From Citrobacter sp. Cu233 (GTDB lineage Bacteria; Pseudomonadota; Gammaproteobacteria; Enterobacterales; Enterobacteriaceae), in NCBI RefSeq assembly GCF_030332225.1, contig NZ_JAOWIF010000028.1:930001-994000 (forward strand): a stretch of 64,000 bases of DNA, read 5' to 3'. Below are positions 19,829 through 29,694 of the stretch, in pieces (position 1 is the stretch's first letter; each line of letters opens with the position of its first letter). The notes beneath the pieces were generated by a model, which was given only the letters and a program-made list of their open reading frames with translations, ran no database searches and was not told the DNA's origin. The position numbers and the translations under genes are program-made.

Positions 19829-20695
19829 TTAAGGGCGTGCGAGGAAGTTCAGCACCAGCTGATTAAAGGCTTCCGCATGTTCCCACTGCGCCCAGTGCCC
19901 ACAGTCGCGGTAGATGTGCAGTTCAGAACCGGCAATTCCGGAGAGCAGGCGCAGACCGGCGTCCATCGGCACAAAGCGGTCGTTGCGTCCCCAGACAATC
20001 AGGGTCTGGGCTTTAATTTCCGCCAGACGCGGGCCAAAGTCAGGGAACTGTTTCGGGTTCGCTTCCAGGCTCTGAACAAAGTTTTCCAGGTGGTCGCGGC
20101 GCGACAGCATGTTGTTCAGACGCGCTTCAAACAGCGCTTCGGTGAGATCGCTTGTGTCGAAAACAAAGATCTCCATCATCAGTTTCAGGTTCTCGATGGT
20201 CGGTTCGCGGTACAGCTGATTCAGGCGCTTGATGCCTTCGGTTGGCATCGGCGTAAACAGGCTCATGCCGCCCGTCCCGCCGCCCATCAGCACCAGCTTG
20301 CCCACGCGCTCCGGCCAGCTCAGGGTAAATGCTACGGAACTGTGCCCCCCCATCGAGTTGCCCAGCAGGTGGATTTTCTGAATATCCAGTTGATCGACCA
20401 CGCTTTTCAGGATGCGGGCATTGAGATCGGATCGCGACCCACGGTTAACGATCCCATCGCTTTTGCCCCAGCCAGGACAATCCAGCAGGATCACCCGGTA
20501 ACCGGCCTCCACCAGCGGATCGATATTACGGCTGAAGTTCGCCCAGCCCGTCGCGCCCGGACCGGAGCCATGTAACAGCACGACGGTTTCTTCGCCCTGT
20601 CCACAGTCATTAAAATGCACACGCAGGGTTTCACCTGCTTCCTGCACCTCAAGAAAACGGCTGGTGGAGGCTTCGGTTTGCGGTTGGTAAGTCAT
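19829..20695 (-). CDS. mhpC: 2-hydroxy-6-oxonona-2,4-diene-1,9-dioate hydrolase
   Basis: A 288-aa alpha/beta hydrolase that cleaves the meta-fission product into succinate and 2-hydroxypentadienoate. The oxyanion segment is [12 protein letters not shown], the nucleophile elbow GNSMGG places serine at about 114, the acid is in GRNDRFVP, and the histidine is in CGHWAQW. The start at 20695 has AGGAG at a 6-nt spacing and matches the E. coli length; two earlier in-frame ATGs exist at 20698 and 20710. Confidence 0.96.
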   Translation of the reverse strand: MTYQPQTEASTSRFLEVQEAGETLRVHFNDCGQGEETVVLLHGSGPGATGWANFSRNIDPLVEAGYRVILLDCPGWGKSDGIVNRGSRSDLNARILKSVVDQLDIQKIHLLGNSMGGHSSVAFTLSWPERVGKLVLMGGGTGGMSLFTPMPTEGIKRLNQLYREPTIENLKLMMEIFVFDTSDLTEALFEARLNNMLSRRDHLENFVQSLEANPKQFPDFGPRLAEIKAQTLIVWGRNDRFVPMDAGLRLLSGIAGSELHIYRDCGHWAQWEHAEAFNQLVLNFLARP

Positions 20696-20734
20696 CATGT
20701 TCTCCTGCATATTCAGTTCTGTTTCAGTTCTGTT

Positions 20735-21679
20735 TCAGTTCTGTGTAGTGGCGCTCAGGGAGCCAAATCCGGCGATCCACTCCGGGATCGGGCGGTAATA
20801 ACGGCCTTCGCTGCGCCAGTTACCAAAGGCAGAAATGGCGGCAAAGGCAGCAACCCAGGTTTTCACTTCGTGCGTTGATTTGCCCGCCATCGCGGACAGC
20901 TCTTCGTTACTGACCGTGTCCAGCTCCTGCAAACGTCCCTGCTCAAGCAGGGTCATAAAGCGGTTATCCCAGACGGGGTTAAGCGGGTGCAGCGTGTTTT
21001 GATCGGTCACGAACTTCTCGGCGGCGCTGATTACCCGCTGCTGGCGCAGTTCTCGCTCGTTTTCGGGTAGCTGTTTGCCGCTGCCGAGCAGGCGGTCACG
21101 CATGTGCGCATCAGCCTTTGCCAGCTCCGGTACCGGCGGCTGATGCGACAGCCCGCCGGAGCCTAAAAACAGCACGCGCTTATTCAGCGAACTGGCGAAA
21201 CGACCAATCGCTTCGCCGAGCATGCGGGTACGCTGGAAGCCCGGTAGCGGCGTGGCGACGCCGTTAATAAACACGGGTAACACTGGCACCTTATCCAGAC
21301 CGCCGAGCAGAAACTCCAGCGGCTGCGCGAAGCCGTGATCGACCTGCATGTTGTAGGACACGGCGAGATCGATGCCGCTTTTCATCACCGCGTGGGCACA
21401 AGCTTCAGCGAGATCTGTTGGCACCGGCAGTTCCCCCGCTGCGCTGCCGAAATCGCCAATCGCCGTGGCCCCCACGCCTAAACAGAAGGGCGGCATCACG
21501 TCGTAGAAAAAACCGTTGTAATGATCGGGGGCAAACAACACCACCAGTTCAGGATCGAACGCCGCAATGCGCGCACGGGCGCTGGCGATCACGCCGTTGA
21601 CTTCATCGAGCACGGCCTGCGCCGGGTCGACATAGCCCACCAGCGGCGAATGGGAAAGACAGTGAAGATAAGCGTGCAT
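20735..21679 (-). CDS. mhpB: 2,3-dihydroxyphenylpropionate 1,2-dioxygenase
   Basis: A 314-aa extradiol ring-cleavage dioxygenase of the LigB class. The two catalytic histidines reported for E. coli MhpB fall at the same positions, H115 in QVDHGF and H179 in GGLSHQP. It opens the catechol ring of dihydroxyphenylpropionate using Fe(II). It begins 1 nt after mhpA ends. Confidence 0.97.
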   Translation of the reverse strand: MHAYLHCLSHSPLVGYVDPAQAVLDEVNGVIASARARIAAFDPELVVLFAPDHYNGFFYDVMPPFCLGVGATAIGDFGSAAGELPVPTDLAEACAHAVMKSGIDLAVSYNMQVDHGFAQPLEFLLGGLDKVPVLPVFINGVATPLPGFQRTRMLGEAIGRFASSLNKRVLFLGSGGLSHQPPVPELAKADAHMRDRLLGSGKQLPENERELRQQRVISAAEKFVTDQNTLHPLNPVWDNRFMTLLEQGRLQELDTVSNEELSAMAGKSTHEVKTWVAAFAAISAFGNWRSEGRYYRPIPEWIAGFGSLSATTQN

Positions 21680-21680
21680 A

Positions 21681-23345
21681 TCAGGCTACCTTTTCAACGG
21701 GAACAGCGGCATTGGCGCGGGTAAGCGTCATCACCGACGCCAGTTTATTCAGGGTATTGCCCAGGGTTTGCGGAATGGCAACGGCAGCAACAAAGCGATC
21801 CGGGCGCATCACCACCAGCGCGGCGTTATGCTGAGAAAACCAGGCACGCAAGCGGTTCTGCGTATCACCAATGCGGATAACGCCGTCATGGTTATCCTGC
21901 TCGGTATTAATCTGGGTATCCGGCACCACCTGGATAAACCGCGTGCCAAGCGCGCGCCACTGCTGGATTTGCGCCTCGTTCATGCCCCACTGCGGATTAC
22001 AGCCCCAGCCAATCACCGCAAAATTCGCTCCGATAACGTTGTCGAGCAGCGTCACCTCGCCTGTTTCCAGCGTCACTTTCGGCTGGATAAACATCTTGCC
22101 GACCGGTGACGTTTTCGCCTCGCCTTCACGCACCAGCGCCCCGACGTGGTACTGCGGCATCGGTTTAAAACGCATTTCCAGGAAGTAGCGTTTGACCGGC
22201 GGAATGTAGTTCAGCAGCCAGGAAACCCCGTCGCGCACCGCGCCGTGCCAGCGTTTCGGCGGTGCCAGCACGTTGCCTGCGGTAACGGACAAATCAATCA
22301 TCGCTTTGGCGTGGTCACGGCGTTCCTGCTGGTAGGTATCCAGCAGCGCATCACCGGCTTTACCGTTGATAACCAGCGCCAGTTTCCACGCCAGGTTGAA
22401 GGCATCGCGCATGCCGCTGTTGTAACCCTGCCCCTGCCAGACCGGCATAATGTGCGCCGCGTCGCCAGCCAGCAGTACGCGGTCAATGCGAAAACGTTCG
22501 GCCAGACGGGCGTTATGGGTATAGACGCGTTGGCGGATCAGTTCGACGTTATCCGGGTTCGGCAGTACTTTGCTCAACAGCTGGCGCATATTTTGCGGCT
22601 CACTCAGTTGCGCTTCGGTTTCCCCCGGCATCACCATAAACTCAAAACGACGCACCGCATGCGGCAGTGCGGCAGAGACATAGGGACGCACCGGATCGCA
22701 GCACAAATAGACATGCGGCGTGCTGAGCGGATCGTTGGCGATATCCACCACAATCCACTGATTCGGCGCGGTTTTTCCTTCAAACGGTACATTCAACGAA
22801 CGTCTGACATTGCTGCCACCACCATCGCAGGCCACCAGCCACTGCGCTTTCACCGTTTCACGCTGACCGTCTGGCGCTTTCAGGTTCAGTGTCACTTCGC
22901 CGTTTTGTTGGCCGAAGGCTTCCAGTTCGCGGGAGAACAGGCAGCGCACATTGGGAAAACGCGACAGCCCTTCCAGCATCACTGCGTCCACCTGTGGCTG
23001 AATAAACGCGTTACGGCGCGACCAGCCAAATTCATCGGTCATCGGCTGGATATCGGCAAAGCAACGGCCTTTCGGGGTAAGAAAGCGCATCGCGTGCCAC
23101 GGCGTGGTGTGCGGCAAAACGTTTTCGACCAGGCCAACGGACTGCATGGTGCGCAGCGCTTCATCGTCAATGCCGATGGCACGGGGATAGTCGATCAGTT
23201 TGTCGAGTTTCTCCACCACCAGTACCTCAATGCCCATCTGGCCAAGGTAGTTAGCCATCATCAGCCCTACCGGGCCGGCACCGGCAATCGCCACCTGCAC
23301 GGCGTGCTGTACAGCGGGCTGGATATCCGGGTTTATCGTTGTCAT
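21681..23345 (-). CDS. mhpA: 3-(3-hydroxyphenyl)propionate hydroxylase
   Basis: A 554-aa flavoprotein monooxygenase, first enzyme of the pathway, adding the second ring hydroxyl. The FAD Rossmann motif [14 protein letters not shown] is at about residues 21-34, DG near the middle (ACDGGGS) contacts FAD/NADH, and [14 protein letters not shown] is the second FAD motif. It is the promoter-proximal gene of mhpABCDFET; its length equals E. coli MhpA. Confidence 0.97.
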   Translation of the reverse strand: MTTINPDIQPAVQHAVQVAIAGAGPVGLMMANYLGQMGIEVLVVEKLDKLIDYPRAIGIDDEALRTMQSVGLVENVLPHTTPWHAMRFLTPKGRCFADIQPMTDEFGWSRRNAFIQPQVDAVMLEGLSRFPNVRCLFSRELEAFGQQNGEVTLNLKAPDGQRETVKAQWLVACDGGGSNVRRSLNVPFEGKTAPNQWIVVDIANDPLSTPHVYLCCDPVRPYVSAALPHAVRRFEFMVMPGETEAQLSEPQNMRQLLSKVLPNPDNVELIRQRVYTHNARLAERFRIDRVLLAGDAAHIMPVWQGQGYNSGMRDAFNLAWKLALVINGKAGDALLDTYQQERRDHAKAMIDLSVTAGNVLAPPKRWHGAVRDGVSWLLNYIPPVKRYFLEMRFKPMPQYHVGALVREGEAKTSPVGKMFIQPKVTLETGEVTLLDNVIGANFAVIGWGCNPQWGMNEAQIQQWRALGTRFIQVVPDTQINTEQDNHDGVIRIGDTQNRLRAWFSQHNAALVVMRPDRFVAAVAIPQTLGNTLNKLASVMTLTRANAAVPVEKVA

Positions 23346-23536
23346 TTCAGAACCTCACTACTCGGACAAAACGCAATTGCAGGCCCTGGCGAGACGCAAT
23401 TCATTTTGTTAAAAAGATGTAAATTATTTTTTATTGTGCGGTCAGTATAGGAGTGAGTTTTTGCGCTACAATCAAAACATGCCTGGACGTGCACTAAGTG
23501 CACAACGTTGTTTTACCTGTAGATTTGTCAATAAAT
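23346..23536. promoter_or_regulatory. mhpA-mhpR divergent control region with MhpR operator
   Basis: GTGCAC-TAA-GTGCAC (23489-23503) is a near-perfect palindrome. From memory, the E. coli MhpR site is GGTGCACCTGGTGCACA, and the match here is exact in both arms. An AT-rich promoter-like block (23400-23450) lies between it and mhpA. E. coli also uses CRP at this promoter; no confident CRP site was picked out. Confidence 0.75.
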
Positions 23537-24349
23537 ATGAAAAATGACGACGGTACCGAATACAAAACCGTACGCGGATTAACGCGCGGATTAATGTTAT
23601 TAAATATGTTAAACCGACTCGATGGTGGAGCCAGTGTTGGCCTGCTGGCTGAGCTGAGCGGCCTGCACCGCACTACGGTCAGGCGACTGCTGGAAACGTT
23701 ACAGGATGAGGGTTACGTCCGGCGCAGTCTTTCCGATGACAGCTTTCGTTTAACCATTAAAGTCCGCCAGCTCAGTGAGGGATTTCGTGACGAGCAGTGG
23801 ATTTCTGCCCTGGCTGCCCCGCTGCTGGGAGATTTGCTGCGCGAGGTCATCTGGCCGACCGATGTTTCCACCCTGGATGTGGATGCAATGGTGGTACGTG
23901 AAACCACCCACCGCTTCAGCCGCTTATCGTTTCACCGCGCGATGGTTGGACGTCGCTTACCGCTATTGAAAACCGCCTCCGGCCTGACCTGGCTGGCATT
24001 TTGCCCGGAGAATGAACGTCAGGAACTGATCGAGATGCTGGCCTCGCGACCCGGAGAAGAATACCAGTTAGCGCGAGAGCCACTGAAGCTCAATGCCATC
24101 CTGACCCGCGCGCGAAAAGACGGCTTTGGCCAGAACTATCGCGGCTGGGATCAGGAGGAGAAAATCGCCTCCATCGCCGTCCCCATTCGCAGTGAACAGC
24201 GGGTGATCGGTTGCCTGAATCTGGTGTATATGGCCAGCGCGATGAGCATCGAACAGGCTGCAGAAAAACATCTTCCGGCCTTACAAAAGGTGGCAAAACA
24301 GATAGAGGATGGCGTCGAGTCGCAGGAAATTTTGGTTGCCGGGAGGTGA
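23537..24349 (+). CDS. mhpR: IclR-family activator of mhp genes
   Basis: A 270-aa IclR-type regulator that activates mhpABCDFET with 3-hydroxyphenylpropionate. The N-terminal winged helix includes LLAELSGLHRTTVRRLLETL; the C-terminal effector domain spans about residues 90-250. The start at 23537 reproduces the E. coli N-terminus; an upstream in-frame start at 23498 would fall within the operator. The C-terminus stops after VAGR and lacks the short tail present in E. coli MhpR. The next gene in E. coli is lacI, but here 9.8 kb intervenes. Confidence 0.95.
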   Translation: MKNDDGTEYKTVRGLTRGLMLLNMLNRLDGGASVGLLAELSGLHRTTVRRLLETLQDEGYVRRSLSDDSFRLTIKVRQLSEGFRDEQWISALAAPLLGDLLREVIWPTDVSTLDVDAMVVRETTHRFSRLSFHRAMVGRRLPLLKTASGLTWLAFCPENERQELIEMLASRPGEEYQLAREPLKLNAILTRARKDGFGQNYRGWDQEEKIASIAVPIRSEQRVIGCLNLVYMASAMSIEQAAEKHLPALQKVAKQIEDGVESQEILVAGR

Positions 24350-24484
24350 GGTGGATCACAGTTATACACATCATCTGATTGATAGCTGGAATGATTCACT
24401 CATCAGTCGATATCACGTGGTGTCATCTTGCTTAAATAATATCTTCATTGCAGAGTGTGCATTCATTTTCTGCCAGGAGGCTAC

Positions 24485-24796
24485 ATGTTAAAGGTCATTG
24501 CTGAAGATTTTATCAAACCTGAATATATTGAAACCGTTCTCCCTTTGTATCGTGAACTCATATCCGCCACGAAGAAAGAACCGCTCTGTCTTGCTTATGA
24601 CCTCTATATTGATGAAAAAGATCCCGGGCATTTTATTTTTATAGAAGAATGGCCAAACCACGCGGCGCTCGATGAACATTGTGCGAGTGAGCATTTCAGA
24701 CGACTTGTGCCGTTAATCGATCAATACACGCGCAAAGAAGCACGTTACATATTGATGAATGGTATCGTAAATCCAGGGGTGCAAAGTCTCTTGTGA
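24485..24796 (+). CDS. YgiN-like antibiotic-biosynthesis-monooxygenase-family protein
   Basis: A 103-aa single-domain protein of the ABM superfamily (dimeric alpha-beta barrel). FIKPEYIETVLPLYRELI then a beta segment and FIFIEEWPNHAALDEHCAS are typical of YgiN-type quinol monooxygenases. The ATG at 24485 follows a near-perfect AGGAGG at 4 nt. It is the first gene of the cargo after mhpR and is more AT-rich than the mhp genes. Substrate unknown; quinone or small aromatic handling is the family norm. Confidence 0.75.
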   Translation: MLKVIAEDFIKPEYIETVLPLYRELISATKKEPLCLAYDLYIDEKDPGHFIFIEEWPNHAALDEHCASEHFRRLVPLIDQYTRKEARYILMNGIVNPGVQSLL

Positions 24797-24918
24797 AGAA
24801 GAGTTAATCTTTCCTCCTGTATAAGGATACGCTACTCTCACAAATGCGTTCGCTGGTAACATACTTCGGGACATGCAGGGTGATTAAGTCATGGAAAGAC
24901 TTAGGCTAAAATATGATA

Positions 24919-24938
24919 TTTGATTGCAAATCAAAGGA
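24919..24938 (+). promoter_or_regulatory. Palindrome overlapping the cat ribosome-binding site
   Basis: TTTGATT (24919-24925), GCA, AATCAAA (24929-24935) is a perfect inverted repeat whose right arm runs into the AAAGGA site (24933-24938) of the cat gene. It could be an operator or a hairpin that hides the ribosome-binding site. Confidence 0.5.
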
Positions 24939-24944
24939 TAAAAA

Positions 24945-25622
24945 ATGAAAAAAACGACGCCAGAATATACGACTGTTGACTTATCTCATTGGGCGAGGAA
25001 AGAGCATTTTGAGGTATTTCAGTCTTTTGCTCAAAGTACAATTAACCAAACTGTTCTGTTAGACATTACCGCAGTACTAAAACATATAAAAAAGATTGGC
25101 TGGAAATTCTACCCTACTATGATTTCCCTCCTTTCTAAAGTTGTCAACAAGCATACTGAATTCCGTATGGCCGTAAAGAACAATGAGCTTGTCATATGGA
25201 ATGAAATTCATCCAAGCTATACCATTTTCCATAATGAAACTGAGACTTTTTCATCATTATGGAGCCGCTACGATGGCAATATTCATCACTTTCAAAACAC
25301 TTATTCAGAAGACGTGACACGCTATTGTAATAATCTTTCTTATTGGCCGAAGGGAGAATCTCCGGAAAATGTATTTTTCGTATCGGCTATTCCTTGGGTA
25401 AGTTTTACCAGTTTTAATATCAACATTGCGAACATGCAGAACTTTTTTGCCCCCATGTTTACACTTGGAAAATACTATGAACAAGATGGGAAAGTCTTGT
25501 TACCTCTCGCCGTTCAGGTACATCACTCCGTGTGCGATGGTTTCCATTTAGCAAGACTAATCAATGAACTACAGGAAATGAGTCATGACCTGCGGCACCA
25601 TTCAGAAGAACGTAACGTCTGA
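24945..25622 (+). CDS. Type A chloramphenicol O-acetyltransferase, divergent
   Basis: A 225-aa trimeric CAT. Diagnostic features are [11 protein letters not shown] near residue 18, the [15 protein letters not shown] segment with the active-site serine, and HHSVCDGFH (193-201) with the catalytic histidine; CatA1 and CatA2 have alanine where this has serine. By eye it is nearer to CatA1 than CatA2 but differs at many positions, so no allele name is given. AAAGGA precedes the ATG. It has its own terminator and no transposon or integron signature beside it, so it looks like an old chromosomal gene. Function, acetylating chloramphenicol with acetyl-CoA, is inferred from the motifs. Confidence 0.9.
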   Translation: MKKTTPEYTTVDLSHWARKEHFEVFQSFAQSTINQTVLLDITAVLKHIKKIGWKFYPTMISLLSKVVNKHTEFRMAVKNNELVIWNEIHPSYTIFHNETETFSSLWSRYDGNIHHFQNTYSEDVTRYCNNLSYWPKGESPENVFFVSAIPWVSFTSFNINIANMQNFFAPMFTLGKYYEQDGKVLLPLAVQVHHSVCDGFHLARLINELQEMSHDLRHHSEERNV

Positions 25623-25642
25623 TGCAGCAGACGTTTCTTTAT
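25614..25642 (+). terminator. Rho-independent terminator of cat
   Basis: AACGTCTG (25614-25621) pairs with CAGACGTT (25628-25635) over a 6-nt loop, followed by TCTTTAT. It overlaps the cat stop codon. Confidence 0.75.
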
Positions 25643-25747
25643 ATGGCGTGAGCAGCAAGAATAGTCGCCCCGTCTGCGAACAAGAGGGGTTGACATGAAC
25701 AGTCCGGGAAGAACATAAATTTGGGTTCGCGATGGCAAAGGTAATAC

Positions 25748-26200
25748 TTAAAGCTTTCGCAAAAGTCTGGCCGGATTGCCAGCATACACGCCTTTTACCA
25801 GCACGGGCTTTGTCACCACACTACCGGCACCAATCACCGCACCACTGCAAATTTCCGTTGTTAAAATTGTGGCTCCACTCCCCACCGTTACTGCGTTGCC
25901 TAATACAATATTAATCCAGCTTTTTGCAGAAGCGTCAGGACTTCCGCTCTTGAAAAGATCGTTAGCAAAGGTCACGCCATGCCCTATAAAGCAGTCCTCG
26001 CCTAAGGTAACGTTCTCACAGATGAAAGTATGGGACTGCACTTTAGTTCTATCGCCTATGACGCATCCCTTTTGTATCTCAACAAATGGTCCGACAAACA
26101 CATCATGGCCCAGCTCGCATTCATAAAGATTCACAGGCATGACTATTGTGACATTTTTACCTTGTTTTACGTCACGAATACCACTTTCAATAATATTCAT
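25748..26200 (-). CDS. Hexapeptide-repeat acyltransferase
   Basis: A 150-aa left-handed beta-helix protein with repeated hexapeptides (for example IGDRTKVQS, LGEDCFIGHG, VTVGSGATIL, SGAVIGAGSVVTK) and a closing YAGNPARLLRKL, the pattern of sugar N- or O-acetyltransferases such as WbpD/FdtC. The start at 26200 has AAGGA about 10 nt upstream; a TTG seven codons earlier has no such site. It is convergent with cat. No sugar-biosynthesis partner is adjacent, so the acceptor is unknown. Confidence 0.75.
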   Translation of the reverse strand: MNIIESGIRDVKQGKNVTIVMPVNLYECELGHDVFVGPFVEIQKGCVIGDRTKVQSHTFICENVTLGEDCFIGHGVTFANDLFKSGSPDASAKSWINIVLGNAVTVGSGATILTTEICSGAVIGAGSVVTKPVLVKGVYAGNPARLLRKL

Positions 26201-26396
26201 ATCAGCATTGTCCTTACTCAAGATAATACGGTTCAGTATTGAAAACCTGAACGTGCAGGAGCTCCTTTGCCATAGATTATCAGATAGTTAAGGCCAGGAA
26301 TTTAAATTAATGCTTTTCTTTTAGTAATAGTATTTTATCTGTTTTTTATAATCAACACATCTTATCAGACATGTTGATCATAACAAACTTACAATT

Positions 26397-26423
26397 TATA
26401 AAATCTGCCACAATGACAGATTT
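26397..26423 (-). terminator. Probable terminator of yeeN
   Basis: AAATCTG (26401-26407) pairs with CAGATTT (26417-26423). Read on the minus strand the stem is followed by TTTATAAATT, and it lies just past the yeeN stop. Confidence 0.6.
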
Positions 26424-26436
26424 CTTTAATTTATAA

Positions 26437-27153
26437 TTAGAGATTTGCAACGTTATGATATATTTTTTGAACATCATCATCATCTTCAAGGGCATCAACA
26501 AGTCCTTCAAAGATTTCTAAATCTTCTGGTGAAAGTTCAATTTCTGATTGAGCAATCATTTCTAATTCTGTTGTTGAAAACTCAGTAATTCCAGCTGCTT
26601 TGAGGGCTGCAATGCCTTTATGAAGATCCGTAGCTTCAGTATAAATAACAATACTACCTTCTTCTTCGGTTACATCACGAACATCAACTTCAGCTTCAAG
26701 CAAAATTTCAAAAATATGATCTGGGTCAGTGCCTTTAAATACAATGACTCCGGTATTGTCAAACATATAGCTGACAGAACCCGCCGCACCGATATTTCCG
26801 CCTTTTTTATTGAAGATTGAGCGAATATTAGCAATCGTACGGTTAACATTTGAAGTCAACGTTTCAGCGATAATCATTGAACCGCTTGGTCCAAAGCCTT
26901 CATAACGCCCTGCCATGAACGTTTCATCGCCGCCACCTTTGGCTTTATCTATTGCTTTATCAATAACATGCTTTGGAACTTGTGCTTGTTTTGCACGTTC
27001 AATAACGAATTTTAAAGCTGTGTTTAATTCCGGGTCTGGTTCACCTTGTTTAGCAGCAGCATAGATTTCCACACCGAATTTTGAATATACTTTAGACGTT
27101 GCACCGTCTTTAGCCGTTTTTTTACCAACAATATTGGCCCATTTACGTCCCAC
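26437..27153 (-). CDS. yeeN: YebC/PmpR-family protein of the YeeN type
   Basis: A 238-aa protein closely matching E. coli YeeN from [19 protein letters not shown] to the acidic tail [15 protein letters not shown]. The family (PF01709) comprises YebC-like proteins first described as transcription regulators and now linked to translation of difficult peptides. YeeN resembles the Firmicutes branch more than enteric YebC. G+C content is well below that of flanking mhp and lac genes. In E. coli yeeN sits elsewhere, so its place in this cargo is unusual. Confidence 0.92.
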   Translation of the reverse strand: MGRKWANIVGKKTAKDGATSKVYSKFGVEIYAAAKQGEPDPELNTALKFVIERAKQAQVPKHVIDKAIDKAKGGGDETFMAGRYEGFGPSGSMIIAETLTSNVNRTIANIRSIFNKKGGNIGAAGSVSYMFDNTGVIVFKGTDPDHIFEILLEAEVDVRDVTEEEGSIVIYTEATDLHKGIAALKAAGITEFSTTELEMIAQSEIELSPEDLEIFEGLVDALEDDDDVQKIYHNVANL

Positions 27154-27880
27154 TGGAAGAGTCTCCTCGACAATTTATTTGCATGACAGGCAGGTTAATA
27201 ACCAGCCTGTTTTTCCCGGCACATTATATCATCATATGTAAATTCTCGTCTATGGAAAATAAAAATATCCAAACTTTACGGGGTGTTACTTTAATTTCAT
27301 CAATAATTAACATTATGGATAAGATATTTCCAAACTCCCTTTTGGGGCTTTTGTTTTTATTATTAATCATTGAGCCGCAGCAATAATAGATAAGACAAGA
27401 GAAGCAAAAGGGATAATCCAGATATTTCCGCAGCACTATGTACAGGACGTTACAGGTCATCGTGCGAAGCACCTTACTGATCGCGTTCGCTCATCGGCGG
27501 GATCGTCTACCGGAACGGGGCAATCCCATCGACAATGCGGGATTTGGCATTACACAGGTCATAAACGGGGTCGACTCTGGAGGTTGTTATTTCAAATGGC
27601 ATTTATGCAAAGTACCGACTTCGCCTTTTATATAAAACATTTACGTCTGCTTCTGGCGGGAGGCGCATGGTGCTGAAGCTCCGTTGTGAGCGAGCAGTGG
27701 ATCTCGTAGAATATTGTGTGTATCTACAGAGAGCAGACCAATTGAGCAATACACATGTATCACCCTCTCTTTTATGAGGTGTAAACGCGCTGTAGACATC
27801 TGTGATGTAGCTTAAAATAGGCCTCTTTCTGAAAAAAACTAACGTTACAAGTGATCTCGTTTCCAAAAATTATTTCTAAT
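27154..27880. other. Intergenic stretch with no convincing gene
   Basis: These 727 bases are mostly AT-rich: the yeeN leader (27154-27240) and a G+C-richer island at about 27450-27610. That island has an open frame (27438-27635) whose ERGNPIDN and ITQVINGVD runs faintly recall the end of GH19-type phage endolysins, but there is no domain, start signal or upstream continuation. A decayed gene is possible. Confidence 0.4.
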
Positions 27881-28564
27881 TCACTGTTTTTCTTTCAATA
27901 CTTTCGCTAAATTCTCAGCCACTTCATTACAGAAAGTGAGGCAGGAATTATAACTATTCCAGAATAACTCTTTATTTTGCAAACCAGGATCTGTTTGAAT
28001 ATGCCTAGAAATAAATTCATGTATTTCGTGATCTAATGAGCACCATGCTTTAGACCGAAAAAATGTATTTACTTCGCCCTGCAAATCAATTTCCTTGCAA
28101 AGCCTGTCAAGCAATATCATATAATTTATTGCCAGATTTTTCGATGTTTCAACACTGAAAGTAAAGCGAGACATTGTGAAAAGAGCATTAGTAAAATAAC
28201 ATTCCTCATCGTTTCCAAATAAAGATACAATAGAGGCTTTCTTTGCAAAGGCTTCTCCATACTCAGCATACGTTGTACATTTACCAGACTCCAGCATGTT
28301 ACAACCGTCAGAATATATTTCACTATTGAATCTCACCATATAACAAAAGGTAGAGAGATCAGAAAAATATTCACTGCCTATCTTAATGAAACTCTCTGAT
28401 TGGGGGTAGTTATCCAGCAACATTGTAGATGCGAGTTTATGAGATCTATCATTACCTTCATCAAAACGATTGAACATTTCTGAAACGTTGTACAAACCTA
28501 ACTTGTTGGGCTCAAAGGAGGTACAGTTATCACGCTCAGACAATGATGCGCTTTTTAAATTCAT
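27881..28564 (-). CDS. Unrecognised 227-aa protein
   Basis: No family is recognised. The protein is predicted soluble and largely helical, cysteine-containing (about nine cysteines), with no signal peptide or membrane segment. Notable runs are YGEAFAKKAS in the middle and a C-terminal SLDHEIHEFISRHIQTDP with closely spaced histidines and acids. The start at 28564 has GGA six bases upstream; a TTG start at 28588 is possible. The gene is AT-rich and stands alone between two empty stretches, suggesting foreign origin. Confidence 0.6.
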   Translation of the reverse strand: MNLKSASLSERDNCTSFEPNKLGLYNVSEMFNRFDEGNDRSHKLASTMLLDNYPQSESFIKIGSEYFSDLSTFCYMVRFNSEIYSDGCNMLESGKCTTYAEYGEAFAKKASIVSLFGNDEECYFTNALFTMSRFTFSVETSKNLAINYMILLDRLCKEIDLQGEVNTFFRSKAWCSLDHEIHEFISRHIQTDPGLQNKELFWNSYNSCLTFCNEVAENLAKVLKEKQ

Positions 28565-29096
28565 CTTAATTCCAGTAATCACTTCCAACCACTTTTATTA
28601 ATTATAATGTATTGCGCATTATACGCACATGTTGAAAAGCGAGCAACGATATGTGCAACTCACTGATTTATTTAAACTCCAAAAGCATTTGATGAGGTTG
28701 CATGTAAGAGTATAACCCTATTATTGCTATGAGTGTCATAAAATTGTCAAAGAGATTGATTTGTAGTTTACATTAAATATTTAAAGATAAAAACCCACAT
28801 TAACTCTTAAAAAACTTAAGTTTTATTGTTATGGTTTTGTACGGAAATTTAATCTTAAAAACGAATTTTATTTAACACGTCGAACCAAACATTTTACAGG
28901 GAATAGTCTGTAATAGAGCGTCAGATATGGTCTTATTGTGCCATGAAATAGCCTATCCCAAATTTATTCGTACACTGTCGTATTAGTAATGTCCGCTTCT
29001 GTCACTCAAAAGACATTCAAGCCAGCATGGCCAGGGCGAACCTCCGTCATCCAGGGCAGCCATGTACTTCCGTCGAGCGCATCAGCCAGTGAAAGG
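28565..29096. other. AT-rich intergenic stretch
   Basis: No supported gene. 28589-28990 is strongly AT-rich with poly-A/T runs, the type of DNA bound by H-NS. The last 100 bases are more G+C-rich and may be the degraded edge of the downstream gene block. Confidence 0.5.
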
Positions 29097-29558
29097 CTAT
29101 CTCAGTAAAAACTGCATCAGCTGAACAAAAATAAACACTATCGCAGCCAGTTGTATTGCCCGCCCTCCCCATCTGAGATATCGCCATTCATGGCGTTCTC
29201 TGGCGTCGGCTTCTTCAATGGCAGGGTCAGAATGCTTTTTTTTCTTTGTCCTGAATTCATTTATTACCCACAGAACAAAAACAACGGTAATGATGGTTTT
29301 CTGAAGTATCGGATTATCCACAAAGAGTGACTCCTGCCTGCTCGCTGATGCAAGCAGAATAGATGAACGCCCTGCACATAACCACCAAAAAATGTAGTGT
29401 GAATATTCATTTTCGTCCTGGCTGGACGTTGAGTTAATTCGGCCCATCGCAGGTTGCTCGACTGCTGACAGGCGTCCGGTATGACTGGCTGCGCTGTGCG
29501 AGGGACGGATGTTCGCAATTGTTCTCTCAGCTGGTTGCGAAATAACCAACGTTATCAT
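29097..29558 (-). CDS. Small putative membrane protein, start uncertain
   Basis: An open frame of 153 codons. The C-terminal two-thirds look like a real protein with two hydrophobic segments (TIITVVFVLWVIN and AIQLAAIVFIFVQLMQFLL) separated by a charged KKKKHSDPAIEEADARERHEWR linker. The first ~50 residues are low in family character, and a start at about 29447 is an alternative. No family recognised. It could also be a frameshifted remnant, because a second frame (29264-29518) covers the same stretch. Confidence 0.45.
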   Translation of the reverse strand: MITLVISQPAERTIANIRPSHSAASHTGRLSAVEQPAMGRINSTSSQDENEYSHYIFWWLCAGRSSILLASASRQESLFVDNPILQKTIITVVFVLWVINEFRTKKKKHSDPAIEEADARERHEWRYLRWGGRAIQLAAIVFIFVQLMQFLLR

Positions 29559-29694
29559 ATTTTATATCCACGGGGAGCGTATAACATAATGACTGTAGAG
29601 CGAACAATGCATGGATATGCTTAATTAAACAAAGAGATAAATTTCAGGTGTGATAATTATCTCATTTTTTAATTTATTATACCCAGGAGAAATA

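Noticed and set aside
22146-23450. A 434-codon open frame on the plus strand opposite mhpA
   Set aside because: It is an antisense shadow of a G+C-rich gene; mhpA matches its family over the full length.
24945-25622. Naming the cat gene catA1 or catA2
   Set aside because: Motifs are shared but many positions differ from both; allele identity needs a database comparison.
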